Origin: Stenotrophomonas panacihumi
GTDB taxonomy: Bacteria; Pseudomonadota; Gammaproteobacteria; Xanthomonadales; Xanthomonadaceae
Direction of reading: 5' to 3'
Length of the DNA stretch: 64,000 nucleotides
NCBI RefSeq assembly: GCF_001431645.1
Contig: NZ_LLXU01000074.1
Span: 62,001 to 126,000, forward strand
Position numbers and translations under genes: made by a program. Shown piece after piece: positions 1-7,258 of the stretch. The notes below the pieces were generated by a model. That model was not told the origin of the DNA and did no database searches. It was given only the letters and a program-made list of their open reading frames with translations. Numbering within the stretch: the first letter of the stretch is position 1; every line of letters begins with the position of its first letter.

Positions 1-2270
1 GAGCCCGCGGTCCGCACGCGGTTCCACAGGTAGTACTCCTTGTTGAACACGTTGTAGACGCCGGCCGTCAGGTGCAGGCGCGAGGTGATGTCGTAGCTGC
101 CGAACACGTCCAGCAGGGTGTACTCACGCGCCTTGTAGGCATACATCGGCACGACCTCCTCGCCATAGCTGGAGTTGGTCACGCTGGTGCCGTAGTCGTC
201 CGGGTCCTTGCGATCCTGGTGCGTGACATTGGCGGTGACGCTCCAGCGCCGCGACGGCGCGTTGTAGCTCACGCCCACCACGGTCTTGGCCGGGCTGATG
301 CTGCCCAGCGGCTCGCCGTCGTTGTCCTTGCCCTCGTTGTACGAGTACGCCAGGCGGGCCATCCAGTCGTCCGCCATCAGCCACAGGCCTTCGGCCTCCA
401 CGCCTTTCACCACCACCTCGCCGCGGTTGATCGGCATGGTGTAGCTGTAGCCATTGGTGATGGTGGTGACGCCGCGCACCGTGGTGCTGTACTGCACGTC
501 TTCATCGGCGGTGTAGGTCGCGGTGTCGATGAAGTTGCTGTACTTGTCGCGGAACACCGACACGCCCAGGCGCAGGCGCTCGCTCTGGTAGCGCCAGCCC
601 ATTTCCAGGTTGAGGCTGCGCTCGGCTTCCAGGTCCGGGTTGCTCTTGCCATCGGGCACGGTCACGGTGGCGCCGTCTGAGACGCGGGTGACTTCCGTGG
701 TCGAGGACGTGCCGTACATGTCGTTCACGCTCGGCGCGCGGAAGCCGCGGCCGGCCTGCGCCCAGATCGACTGGGTGTCGGTGAACTTGAACTCGCTGCC
801 CAGGTTCCAGGTCGGCGAGGAGAACTTGGACGTGCCGACGCTGCCGCCGCCGTCCTCGTAGCCGGAGTCGCCGCCCGAGGTGGCGCGCGTCTGCGGCACG
901 TACTTGTAGCTGTCATAGCGCACGCCGCCGGTGAAGCTCAGGCGGTCGTCGAGCAGGCGGACCTTGTCGCGCAGGTAGACGGTCCAGTCGGTCTCCTTGG
1001 TATCGGGCCACAGCGAGGGATCGGTGTCCTGGCTCACCAGGTTGCCGGCGTTGTCCCAGCGCGAGTCGACCGAGTTCCAGTGGATCTTGCCTTCCTGCCA
1101 CGCGGCGCCGTAGACCATGTCGTGATGCACGCCGCCGGCTTCGAAGCTTTTGGTGAAGTCGAGCGCGGCGCGGTCGAGCTTCTGCGTATCCCAGCGGTTT
1201 TCCTGGCGCGCGCACAGCGCGGTGGCCGAGCAGCGCGTGCCGCCGGTGGTGCCACTGGCGACATCGATGTTGGTCTGGCCCTGGATGTAGCTCTTCTGGT
1301 GGTCGGCCGTGGCCTCCAGGCTGTCGAACAGCGGGGTGTTGGCCTGCCAGGTGTACTTCAGGCCGTAGCGGTCGCGGTCGTTGCGGTCTTCGGCGGTGCG
1401 GCGGTAGTAGGAGCCGACGCCATCGCTGCGCGACCAGTTGTCGACATCGTTGGTGCCGCGCGCGCGTTCGTACACCACGCCCAGGGTCTGGGTGTCGGTG
1501 GCGAGGAAGTTGACCTTGGCCAGGACGTTGTCGCTCTCGCGGTCGATCGGGTCCGGCGTGCGGCGATCGGGGCCGTACTGGGCGATGGTGGTGTCGTACC
1601 AGGACTCGGTCTCGTGGCCGTCGCGCTTGGTGTAGACCAGCAGCGACTCGAACTGGCCGGTGCGGTTGGCGAACGTCAGCGAGCCCATGTTCTCGTCGTT
1701 CGAGCCGGTGTAGCCGTACTTGATCGAGCCGTAGCTGTCGTTGCCGCTGGCCTTGAGGAAATCGGCCGGGTCCTTGGTGGTGAACATCACCGCGCCGCTG
1801 AGCGCGCCGCTGCCGGCGGTGATCGCGTCGGCGCCCTTGATGATCTCCACCGCCTTCACCGACTCCAGGTCCACGCTGCCGCGGCCCGAACGGAAGAACT
1901 CGTACGGCTGGTAGGTGCCCGGGTCCAGGCTCTGCGGGAAGCTCAGGCCATCCAGCGTCATGGCGACACGATCGGCTTCCAGGCCGCGGATGTTGAAGCC
2001 GTTGAAGCCGGCGCGGCCGAGGTCGACCATCTCGACGCCCGGCACGTAGCGGATGACGTCCTCCATGCCCTGCGCGCCCTGTGCGCGCAGGTCCTTGGAA
2101 GAGAGCGTGGTGACATTCTGGTTGTCGGACTTGGCGCGCGTCTCGCGCACTTCGACCGGGTCGAGCGTGGCGCCTGGCGCGGCCGCGTCGGCGGCATCGG
2201 CCGCGAGCGCGGCGCCGATCGGCAGGCAAAGGGCAATGGCCAGCGCGAGCTGGCATCGGGTGTGGTTCAT
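1..2270 (-). CDS. TonB-dependent receptor, haemoglobin/transferrin/lactoferrin type (partial)
   Basis: Outer-membrane TonB-gated transporter. Reading from the ATG at 2270 gives 756 codons with no stop before the window edge. A 23-residue signal peptide ends in AALA. A TonB-box-like LDPVEVRE lies at about 36-43, then the plug with NIRGLEAD (about 93-100) and a long barrel containing FRAPSVNDMYG. The last residues visible (VYNVFNKEYYLW) resemble the usual C-terminal strand region, so only a short tail should be missing. The plug and the ending fit the haemoglobin/transferrin/lactoferrin receptor subfamily, so haem or protein-bound iron is the inferred substrate. It is the third gene after the DUF4198 and EF-hand genes and probably shares their iron-regulated promoter. 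Substrate is uncertain; the receptor class is clear. Confidence 0.85.
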   Translation of the reverse strand, partial: MNHTRCQLALAIALCLPIGAALAADAADAAAPGATLDPVEVRETRAKSDNQNVTTLSSKDLRAQGAQGMEDVIRYVPGVEMVDLGRAGFNGFNIRGLEADRVAMTLDGLSFPQSLDPGTYQPYEFFRSGRGSVDLESVKAVEIIKGADAITAGSGALSGAVMFTTKDPADFLKASGNDSYGSIKYGYTGSNDENMGSLTFANRTGQFESLLVYTKRDGHETESWYDTTIAQYGPDRRTPDPIDRESDNVLAKVNFLATDTQTLGVVYERARGTNDVDNWSRSDGVGSYYRRTAEDRNDRDRYGLKYTWQANTPLFDSLEATADHQKSYIQGQTNIDVASGTTGGTRCSATALCARQENRWDTQKLDRAALDFTKSFEAGGVHHDMVYGAAWQEGKIHWNSVDSRWDNAGNLVSQDTDPSLWPDTKETDWTVYLRDKVRLLDDRLSFTGGVRYDSYKYVPQTRATSGGDSGYEDGGGSVGTSKFSSPTWNLGSEFKFTDTQSIWAQAGRGFRAPSVNDMYGTSSTTEVTRVSDGATVTVPDGKSNPDLEAERSLNLEMGWRYQSERLRLGVSVFRDKYSNFIDTATYTADEDVQYSTTVRGVTTITNGYSYTMPINRGEVVVKGVEAEGLWLMADDWMARLAYSYNEGKDNDGEPLGSISPAKTVVGVSYNAPSRRWSVTANVTHQDRKDPDDYGTSVTNSSYGEEVVPMYAYKAREYTLLDVFGSYDITSRLHLTAGVYNVFNKEYYLWNRVRTAG

Positions 2271-2450
2271 GACGGAACTCCGCAGTGGGAAATGGGTACG
2301 AACGCCGCACGGCGTGCGGCGGGGATGGCTGCGTAGTCCCGGTCAGGACGCGTTGCTCGAATGGAGAACGTGCCGGCACATGGCCGGCACGGATGCCGCG
2401 TCATGCGCGGCGCACCTGGCTGGACGCTCCCCGCGTCCGCGAGGAAGGTC

Positions 2451-2978
2451 TTACTTGGCGGGCTTCGACGCCGGCTTGGTGGCGGGCTTGGCGGCCTGCT
2501 CGGCTTCCGGGTCGGCAGCCTGGTTGTCGCGCGCGTCCACCACGCCATCGCCGTTGCGGTCGGCGCGCTTGAACAGGCGGTCGCCGGAAGCGGCGTACTC
2601 GTCCCAGGTCATCTTGCCGTCCTTGTCCTTGTCCAGGACGTTGAAGCGAACGTCGGCCTGCTTCATCTGGCGCTCGTTGGTCTGGCCTTCGACATGCTTC
2701 AGGCGGCGCTCGAACTCGCCGACGTACTCGTCGCGGCTCAACACGCCATCGCCGTTGGTGTCGGTCTCGGCGAAGCGCGCGCGGCGGAACTTCTCGAACT
2801 CGGCCGCGTCGACCTGGCCGTCGCCGTTGAGGTCATGCTCGGCGATGAACGCGGTGGGGTCTTCACCGTGGCCACCGACCTTGTCCTGGACCTTCTGGTC
2901 CACGGTTTCGGTGGCGGCCAGCGCCAGGGCCGGCGCCAGCAGCAGGCTGCAGGCGATGGCGAGGGAATGCATCTTCAT
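2451..2978 (-). CDS. secreted EF-hand calcium-binding protein
   Basis: A 175-residue exported protein with a signal peptide (MKMHSLAIACSLLLAPALALA) and four EF-hand-like loops: DLNGDGQVDAAEF, DTNGDGVLSRDEY, DKDKDGKMTWDEY and DRNGDGVVDARD. It ends in a low-complexity Ala/Pro/Lys tail. The start at 2978 has GGAG six bases upstream. It lies between the DUF4198 gene (26-base gap) and the TonB receptor (180-base gap) on the same strand, an arrangement that suggests a periplasmic helper of the uptake system. Calcium binding follows from the loops; the link to iron uptake is inferred from position only. Confidence 0.85.
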   Translation of the reverse strand: MKMHSLAIACSLLLAPALALAATETVDQKVQDKVGGHGEDPTAFIAEHDLNGDGQVDAAEFEKFRRARFAETDTNGDGVLSRDEYVGEFERRLKHVEGQTNERQMKQADVRFNVLDKDKDGKMTWDEYAASGDRLFKRADRNGDGVVDARDNQAADPEAEQAAKPATKPASKPAK

Positions 2979-3004
2979 GGAAATCTCCGGGAGGTTGTAT
3001 CGGC

Positions 3005-3799
3005 TCAGGGATTGAGCACGTGGAAGACCAGGCTGTAGCTGTTGCTGTATTCCGGCGCCGCGGCGCCGGCAGGCGCGGGGCTGCGATGGCGGGCGAGCGC
3101 CAGCCACGTACCGCTGGCGGGCTGTTCCCAGCGCACATGACCCTTCGCATCGCTGCGCAGCTCGACTTCGCGCGCCTTGCGGTCCGAGGACCACACCGCC
3201 TCGCTGATCTGCACCGGCGTATCGGCCAGCGGCTTGCCGTCGAAGCGCAGTTCGAATTCGACCGGCTCGTTGGAATACAGGTCATCCGGATGGGTGACCG
3301 GCACCAGTTCCAGGCCCTGCCCGTAGGGACGCAGCGCACCGCGGTCCGGCGCGCCCACCGTCAGGTAGGTCTCGGCGCGGATGCGCGACTGGAAGTTGGA
3401 GATCACTTTCGCGCCGGCCGGCACCGCTTCCTTCGCATCACGCGAGGACACCTTGCGGCCATTGATTTCCCACGTGCGGAACACCGCGCCGAGGCGTTCG
3501 CCGGTGCTGAAGCGGTAGGTGCCCTTGGCATCCTTCGGCAGCGCATGCTCGACCACCACGCGGGTACGCAGCGGCACCACGCGTCCGGGCGTCGTTTCGC
3601 GGCCGTCGGGGCCAAGGATGCTGAAATGGCTGTCGTCGAACGCGGCTTCCGGCACGAAGAAGGCTTCGGAGAAGGAGGCGTCGAGGGTGACGGTGCCGCC
3701 CGGCTGCACCTGGAAGGTGGCGGGAGCGAAATAAGGCGTATGGGCCGCGACCGGCCCTGCCAGGGCGGCCAGCGCCGCGGCAAGCAGCATGCGTTTCAT
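3005..3799 (-). CDS. DUF4198 periplasmic protein of the iron-uptake operon
   Basis: A 264-residue protein with a signal peptide ([19 protein letters not shown]) followed by [10 protein letters not shown]. The DUF4198 family contains periplasmic, immunoglobulin-like proteins often found beside metal-uptake genes and related to NikM/CbiK-type components. It is the first gene of the minus-strand operon and has an AGGGG ribosome site. The mature protein is rich in beta-strand-like segments, and I see no membrane anchor apart from the signal peptide. A role in delivering or sensing metal for the downstream TonB receptor is inferred. Confidence 0.75.
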   Translation of the reverse strand: MKRMLLAAALAALAGPVAAHTPYFAPATFQVQPGGTVTLDASFSEAFFVPEAAFDDSHFSILGPDGRETTPGRVVPLRTRVVVEHALPKDAKGTYRFSTGERLGAVFRTWEINGRKVSSRDAKEAVPAGAKVISNFQSRIRAETYLTVGAPDRGALRPYGQGLELVPVTHPDDLYSNEPVEFELRFDGKPLADTPVQISEAVWSSDRKAREVELRSDAKGHVRWEQPASGTWLALARHRSPAPAGAAAPEYSNSYSLVFHVLNP

Positions 3800-3865
3800 C
3801 GAGCGATCCCCTGAGGGTGATGTGGATCGCTGGCTGGATGACGCTTCCCGCTGGCTGACCCGCGC

Positions 3866-3894
3866 ATTGTATGAATGCGAGGGATTCTCATCAA
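3866..3894 (-). promoter_or_regulatory. sigma70 promoter with Fur-box-like site for the iron operon
   Basis: On the minus strand, TTGATG (3894-3889) and TACAAT (3871-3866) are 17 bases apart. The spacer and -35 hold TGAGAATCCCTCGCA (3890-3876). Its left half is a good Fur half-site; its right half matches the ideal inverted half at four of seven positions. The site lies 70-95 bases before the DUF4198 start codon and would be blocked by Fur under iron-replete conditions. The match is by eye. Confidence 0.55.
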
Positions 3895-3941
3895 GAGGGC
3901 CGGACGATGACGCGCCGCCCGCGCGCGTCCACAATGCGCGG

Positions 3942-4298
3942 ATGGAAATCTTCAAAGTCTTCATGGTCGAGGCGGCGCACCGCCTGCCGAACGTCCCGCC
4001 GGGCCACAAATGCGCTCGGCTGCATGGCCATTCGTTCCGCATCGAGTTGCATGTCGGAGGCGAGCCGGGCGCGGACACCGGCTGGATCATGGACTTCGGC
4101 GACGTCAAAGCCGCCTTCCAGCCGATCTACGATCGCCTGGACCACCACTACCTCAACGACATCGAGGGGCTGGAGAACCCGACCAGCGAACGCCTGGCGA
4201 TGTGGATCTGGGAACAGCTCAAGCCGACCCTGCCCGCCCTGCGCGAGGTGGTGATCCACGAAACCTGCACCTCGGGCTGCCGCTACCGGGGCCAATGA
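3942..4298 (+). CDS. queD: 6-carboxy-5,6,7,8-tetrahydropterin synthase QueD
   Basis: A 118-residue enzyme of the PTPS/QueD family that converts dihydroneopterin triphosphate to 6-carboxytetrahydropterin for queuosine and other 7-deazaguanines. Zinc ligands H13, H28 and H30 sit in AAHRLP and LHGHS. The catalytic cysteine C24 is in [10 protein letters not shown], and D67-H68 (LDHHYLN) form the rest of the triad. The C-terminal [10 protein letters not shown] closes the pterin pocket. Length and residues match E. coli QueD. ATG 3942 is the start that directly precedes the conserved EIFKVF strand. It is monocistronic, divergent from the iron operon, and followed by a terminator. Confidence 0.93.
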   Translation: MEIFKVFMVEAAHRLPNVPPGHKCARLHGHSFRIELHVGGEPGADTGWIMDFGDVKAAFQPIYDRLDHHYLNDIEGLENPTSERLAMWIWEQLKPTLPALREVVIHETCTSGCRYRGQ

Positions 4299-4328
4299 GC
4301 TCCTGACGGTCGGCAAGCCATTGATTCG

Positions 4329-4352
4329 AAAGGCCCCGCCGGGGCCTTTTCT
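4329..4352 (+). terminator. Rho-independent terminator after queD
   Basis: A perfect nine-base stem AAAGGCCCC / GGGGCCTTT with a three-base loop is followed by a T-rich run. It ends the queD transcript just before the phasin promoter. Confidence 0.8.
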
Positions 4353-4368
4353 TTGCCCCGAAAAAAGT

Positions 4369-4409
4369 TGTTGCATCGCAGCAGAAACGCGTTATGCTGC
4401 ATCGCAACA
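4369..4409 (+). promoter_or_regulatory. phasin promoter with two PhaR-like palindromic operators
   Basis: Two near-identical imperfect palindromes, TGTTGCATCGCAGCA (4369-4383) and TGCTGCATCGCAACA (4395-4409), are 26 bases apart centre to centre. A plausible promoter, TTGCAT (4371-4376), 16 bases, TATGCT (4393-4398), lies inside them, so a bound repressor would cover both -35 and -10. The TGC-N3-GCA core resembles sites described for PhaR-type repressors of phasin genes. The palindromes are seen; the regulator is inferred. Confidence 0.6.
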
Positions 4410-4437
4410 CGGTAGCGCAGCTCCACTGGAATCCGCG

Positions 4438-4827
4438 ATGTCCGCCCAGTTCGATAGCAGCTTCAGCCAGTACACCCACCAGTTCGCCGCCGCGGCATCG
4501 CGCGCCAACCGGTTGGCCCTCGAAAACGCCGAAAGCGTGTTCGGACTGCAGTTGAAGACGCTGGAAAAGAACGTCAACGCGACGGCCGATTTCCTCGGCC
4601 AGTTCGCCGACGTGAACGACCTGGGCACGGTCCAGTCGCTGTGGCCCAAGGGCCTGCAGATCGCCCGCGACAACCTGGAGCGCCTGGCTACGGCGAACCA
4701 GGAAGCGGTCGGCCTGAGCCTGAAGGCCTCCGAGGCGATCGGCCAGCTGGCACGCAGCCAGTTCGAGACGGCCAACGAACAGTTCCAGGCGAACGTGGCG
4801 CCAACGCGCACTGCTCGTCGCAAGTAA
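4438..4827 (+). CDS. phasin family protein
   Basis: A 129-residue, Gly-poor, helical protein of the Phasin_2 type (N-terminal FSQYTHQFAAAASRANRLALENAES, then FGLQLKTLEKN). Phasins coat polyhydroxyalkanoate granules and may influence granule number and size. No signal peptide or membrane segment is visible, and the C-terminus is basic (TARTARRK-like). The ATG at 4438 opens the conserved N-terminal region. It is a single-gene unit with its own operator-bearing promoter and a double-hairpin 3' end. Some phasin-family proteins occur in organisms without much PHA, so granule binding is likely but not proven. Confidence 0.88.
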   Translation: MSAQFDSSFSQYTHQFAAAASRANRLALENAESVFGLQLKTLEKNVNATADFLGQFADVNDLGTVQSLWPKGLQIARDNLERLATANQEAVGLSLKASEAIGQLARSQFETANEQFQANVAPTRTARRK

Positions 4828-4840
4828 AAGTTTTTCTGTA

Positions 4841-4868
4841 TTTGCGTGGGTCCCTCCCCCCACGCAAA
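4841..4868 (+). other. 3'-UTR hairpin with C-rich loop
   Basis: A perfect ten-base stem (TTTGCGTGGG / CCCACGCAAA) encloses the loop TCCCTCCC, 13 bases after the phasin stop. It has no T-tract of its own, and the same loop motif recurs in the next hairpin. Confidence 0.8.
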
Positions 4869-4869
4869 C

Positions 4870-4910
4870 AGGCCCGACAGATCCCTCCCTCTGTCGGGCC
4901 TTTTTCTTTT
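4870..4910 (+). terminator. terminator of phasin transcript, C-rich loop
   Basis: A perfect eleven-base stem (AGGCCCGACAG / CTGTCGGGCCT) with loop ATCCCTCCCT is followed by TTTTTCTTTT. It is a strong intrinsic terminator and lies one base after the preceding hairpin. Confidence 0.88.
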
Positions 4911-4921
4911 CCGGCGTCCGC

Positions 4922-5599
4922 TCAGCCCGGCAGGCGCAGATGCGCCGACAGCGCCGCCGGGTCGGCGTCCGGCCGGTACGGGATGCGGCCCCAGCACGGC
5001 ATCGGCAGGCGTGCGTTGAGCAGGGCGAAGTTCTCGTCGCGCCGCGCCATCTCCGGGTCGACCTCGTTCGCCACCCAGCCCACGCATTGCAGGCCGTCGG
5101 CCGCGATCGCCGCCGCGCTCAGGCGCGCATGGTTGAGGCAACCCAGCCGCATGCCCACGACCAGCACCACCGGCAGGTCCAACGCGCGCGCCAGGTCGGC
5201 CTGGTCGAGCGTGGCGCTCAGCGGCGCTGCCCATCCTCCGACGCCCTCGACCACTACCACGTCGGCCATCGCACGCAGCTGGTCGAACGCGGCGCGCAGC
5301 GGCGGCAGTTCGATGGTGACGCCGGCCTCGGCAGCCGCGATTTCCGGCGCCAGCGGCTCGGGCAGCGCATACGGGTTGACCAGCGCGTAATCGGGACGCG
5401 GCTGGCTGGCCGCCTGCAGCGCCAGCGCGTCCTCGTTGCGCAGGCCCTCAGGCGTCGCCTCGCAGCCACTGGCCAGCGGCTTCATGCCGACCGCACGCAG
5501 CCCCTTGCCCCGCAATGCATGCAACAGGCTGCTGCTGGTGACGGTCTTGCCGATGCCGGTATCGGTGCCGGTAACGAAGAAGGCGGGAAAGGGAAACAT
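4922..5599 (-). CDS. bioD: dethiobiotin synthetase
   Basis: A 225-residue ATP-dependent enzyme that closes the ureido ring of dethiobiotin from 7,8-diaminopelargonic acid and CO2 in biotin synthesis. The P-loop GTDTGIGKT is at residues 11-19, followed by the conserved MKPLASG lysine strand and VVVEGVGGW in the middle. The length fits the family. It stands alone here; the other biotin genes are not in the window. It converges on the phasin gene and is divergent from the GAF-domain reductase, with 86 bases between start codons for both promoters. Confidence 0.93.
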   Translation of the reverse strand: MFPFPAFFVTGTDTGIGKTVTSSSLLHALRGKGLRAVGMKPLASGCEATPEGLRNEDALALQAASQPRPDYALVNPYALPEPLAPEIAAAEAGVTIELPPLRAAFDQLRAMADVVVVEGVGGWAAPLSATLDQADLARALDLPVVLVVGMRLGCLNHARLSAAAIAADGLQCVGWVANEVDPEMARRDENFALLNARLPMPCWGRIPYRPDADPAALSAHLRLPG

Positions 5600-5673
5600 G
5601 CGCGGGGTCCGGCTCGGGGGCGGGCAGGATAAGCCGTCCCGGGCGTGGCGTCAGTGGCGCCGGCCCGCGCTGC

Positions 5674-5686
5674 TAGACTGCCAGCA
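5674..5686 (+). promoter_or_regulatory. extended -10 placed for a leaderless transcript
   Basis: TGCTAGACT gives an extended -10 (TAGACT, 5674-5679). The expected +1, about seven bases further, coincides with the ATG at 5686, and there is no clear Shine-Dalgarno sequence. This suggests leaderless translation. Confidence 0.4.
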
Positions 5687-6168
5687 TGTTCACCTCTTCC
5701 ACGCTCACCGGCAGCAAGCCGGAACAGTACGCACAGCTGCAGGCCCAGGCACAGGCGCTGGTGCACGGCGAACGCGACCGCATCGCCAATGCCGCGAACC
5801 TGGCGGCGCTGATCTTCAACTCGCTGCCCAGCCTCAACTGGGCCGGTTTCTATCTGTACGACGGACAGGAACTGGTGGTTGGTCCGTTCCAGGGCCTGCC
5901 GGCCTGCGTGCGCATCCCGCTCGACAAGGGCGTGTGCGGTGCCGCCGCCCGTACCCGCCAGACCCAGCGCATCGAGGACGTCGACGCCTTCCCTGGCCAC
6001 ATCGCCTGCGATTCGGCCTCGCGTTCGGAGCTGGTCGTGCCGCTGGTGAAGGGCGATACGCTGGTCGGCGTGCTCGACCTCGACAGCCCGGAGCTGGCGC
6101 GTTTCGACGAAGACGACCAGCGCGGACTGGAAGCCATCGCACGGGTCTTCGTGGACAGCCTGGCGTGA
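5686..6168 (+). CDS. msrC: free methionine-(R)-sulfoxide reductase (GAF domain)
   Basis: A 160-residue cytosolic single-GAF-domain protein that reduces free L-methionine-(R)-sulfoxide using thioredoxin. The three redox cysteines C74, C84 and C108 have exactly the spacing of the E. coli enzyme (84, 94, 118), in the contexts LPACVRIP, KGVCGAAA and HIACDSASRSE. The final DLDSPELARFDEDD is typical of the family. Its stop overlaps the GTG of the next gene (GTGA), so the two are translationally coupled. Confidence 0.92.
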   Translation: MFTSSTLTGSKPEQYAQLQAQAQALVHGERDRIANAANLAALIFNSLPSLNWAGFYLYDGQELVVGPFQGLPACVRIPLDKGVCGAAARTRQTQRIEDVDAFPGHIACDSASRSELVVPLVKGDTLVGVLDLDSPELARFDEDDQRGLEAIARVFVDSLA

Positions 6169-6548
6169 GTACCGAACGCCTGCGCAACATCGGCCCCAAG
6201 AGCGCGGCCTGGCTGCGGCAGGTCGGGTTGCGCAGCGTCGAGGACCTGCAGGCCACCGGCGCGGTGGGCGCGTTCCTCAAGGTGCGACGCGCGGGCTTCA
6301 AGCCCAGCCTCAACCTGCTCTACTCGCTGGAAGGCGCGCTGGTGGGCAGCCACTGGCAGGAAATCCCCGAAGACCGCCGCCACCAGCTGCTGGCCGAACT
6401 GGAGCAGGCCAGCGCGCAGCTGCCCGCGCCGCGCGGCACGCCGGTAGGCGGCCCGGTTTCGACCACCCGCTATGTCGACGAAGACGCCGGCCCGGCGGAT
6501 GCCGACGCCGATAACGACGCGGACAGCGACGACCCGGAAGCCGACTGA
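6165..6548 (+). CDS. TfoX C-terminal-domain protein with acidic tail
   Basis: A 127-residue protein whose first 85 residues match the TfoX/Sxy C-terminal domain: RNIGPKSAAWLRQVGL, then VGAFLKVRRAG and LEGALVGSHW. This is a small helix-hairpin-helix-like fold. The N-terminal TfoX domain is absent, as in many stand-alone family members. The last 25 residues are almost all Asp, Glu, Ala and Pro. It starts at GTG 6165, overlapping the reductase stop. TfoX proteins act in competence regulation, but the stand-alone C-terminal form has no assigned role. Confidence 0.8.
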   Translation: MSTERLRNIGPKSAAWLRQVGLRSVEDLQATGAVGAFLKVRRAGFKPSLNLLYSLEGALVGSHWQEIPEDRRHQLLAELEQASAQLPAPRGTPVGGPVSTTRYVDEDAGPADADADNDADSDDPEAD

Positions 6549-6555
6549 GCCCGCG

Positions 6556-7218
6556 TCAGCGCGCGGTATCGAGGCGCAGCAGTTCCTGCAGGTCGTCCAT
6601 CACCCAGCGCGCGCCCGAATGCGCCGGGTCCAGGCCGCGCAGGTAGCCGTAGCGCACCAGCGCCAGCGGCACGCCCGCCGCATTCGCGGCCGCGGCATCC
6701 ACCGCCGAATCCCCCACCATCAAGGCTTCCGTCGGGGCGTGCCCGAACTGCGTGCATAGATGCAGCAGCGGCGCGGCCGCCGGCTTGCGTTCCGGCAGGG
6801 AATCCCCGCCCAGCACGGCGGCGAAATAGCCGGCGACGCCGAGGTGTTCCAGCAGCGGCTCGACGAAGCGCGAAGGCTTGTTCGTGCAGATCGCCAAGGT
6901 CACGCCGCGCGCATGCAAGCCTTCCAGCGCGGACGCTGCCCCGGGATACAGGCGCGGGTGATGCAGCAGGCATTCGCCGTAGTGACGCATGAAACCCGGC
7001 ATCACCTTGTCCAGCGGCACCTTTGCCTGCGCGGCCTGCAATGCGCTGCCCACCAGCGAACGCACGCCCTCGCCGATCCAGCCGCGCACGGTCGCTTCAT
7101 CGACCTGCGGCAGCGACAGATCCGCCAGCGTGAGATTGAGGGCCTCGGCGATATCGGACAGGCTGTCGACCAGCGTGCCGTCGAGGTCGAAGATCACCAG
7201 CGGAAACGGATAGCTCAT
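6556..7218 (-). CDS. gph: phosphoglycolate phosphatase, HAD family
   Basis: A 220-residue HAD-superfamily phosphatase. Motif I is FDLDGTLVDS with D11 as nucleophile and D13 as acid/base. Motif II is ICTNKPS. A lysine is in the ERKPAAAPL segment, and the final acidic motif is MVGDSAVD. It dephosphorylates 2-phosphoglycolate arising from damaged DNA ends. It converges on the TfoX-C gene with seven bases between. It is divergent from nothing and lies downstream of dinB with a 40-base gap, so cotranscription with dinB is plausible and would fit a DNA-repair context. Confidence 0.88.
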   Translation of the reverse strand: MSYPFPLVIFDLDGTLVDSLSDIAEALNLTLADLSLPQVDEATVRGWIGEGVRSLVGSALQAAQAKVPLDKVMPGFMRHYGECLLHHPRLYPGAASALEGLHARGVTLAICTNKPSRFVEPLLEHLGVAGYFAAVLGGDSLPERKPAAAPLLHLCTQFGHAPTEALMVGDSAVDAAAANAAGVPLALVRYGYLRGLDPAHSGARWVMDDLQELLRLDTAR

Positions 7219-7258
7219 GCGGTGCGCGCGACGTGGGGCGCCACAGTGTAAGACAGCC

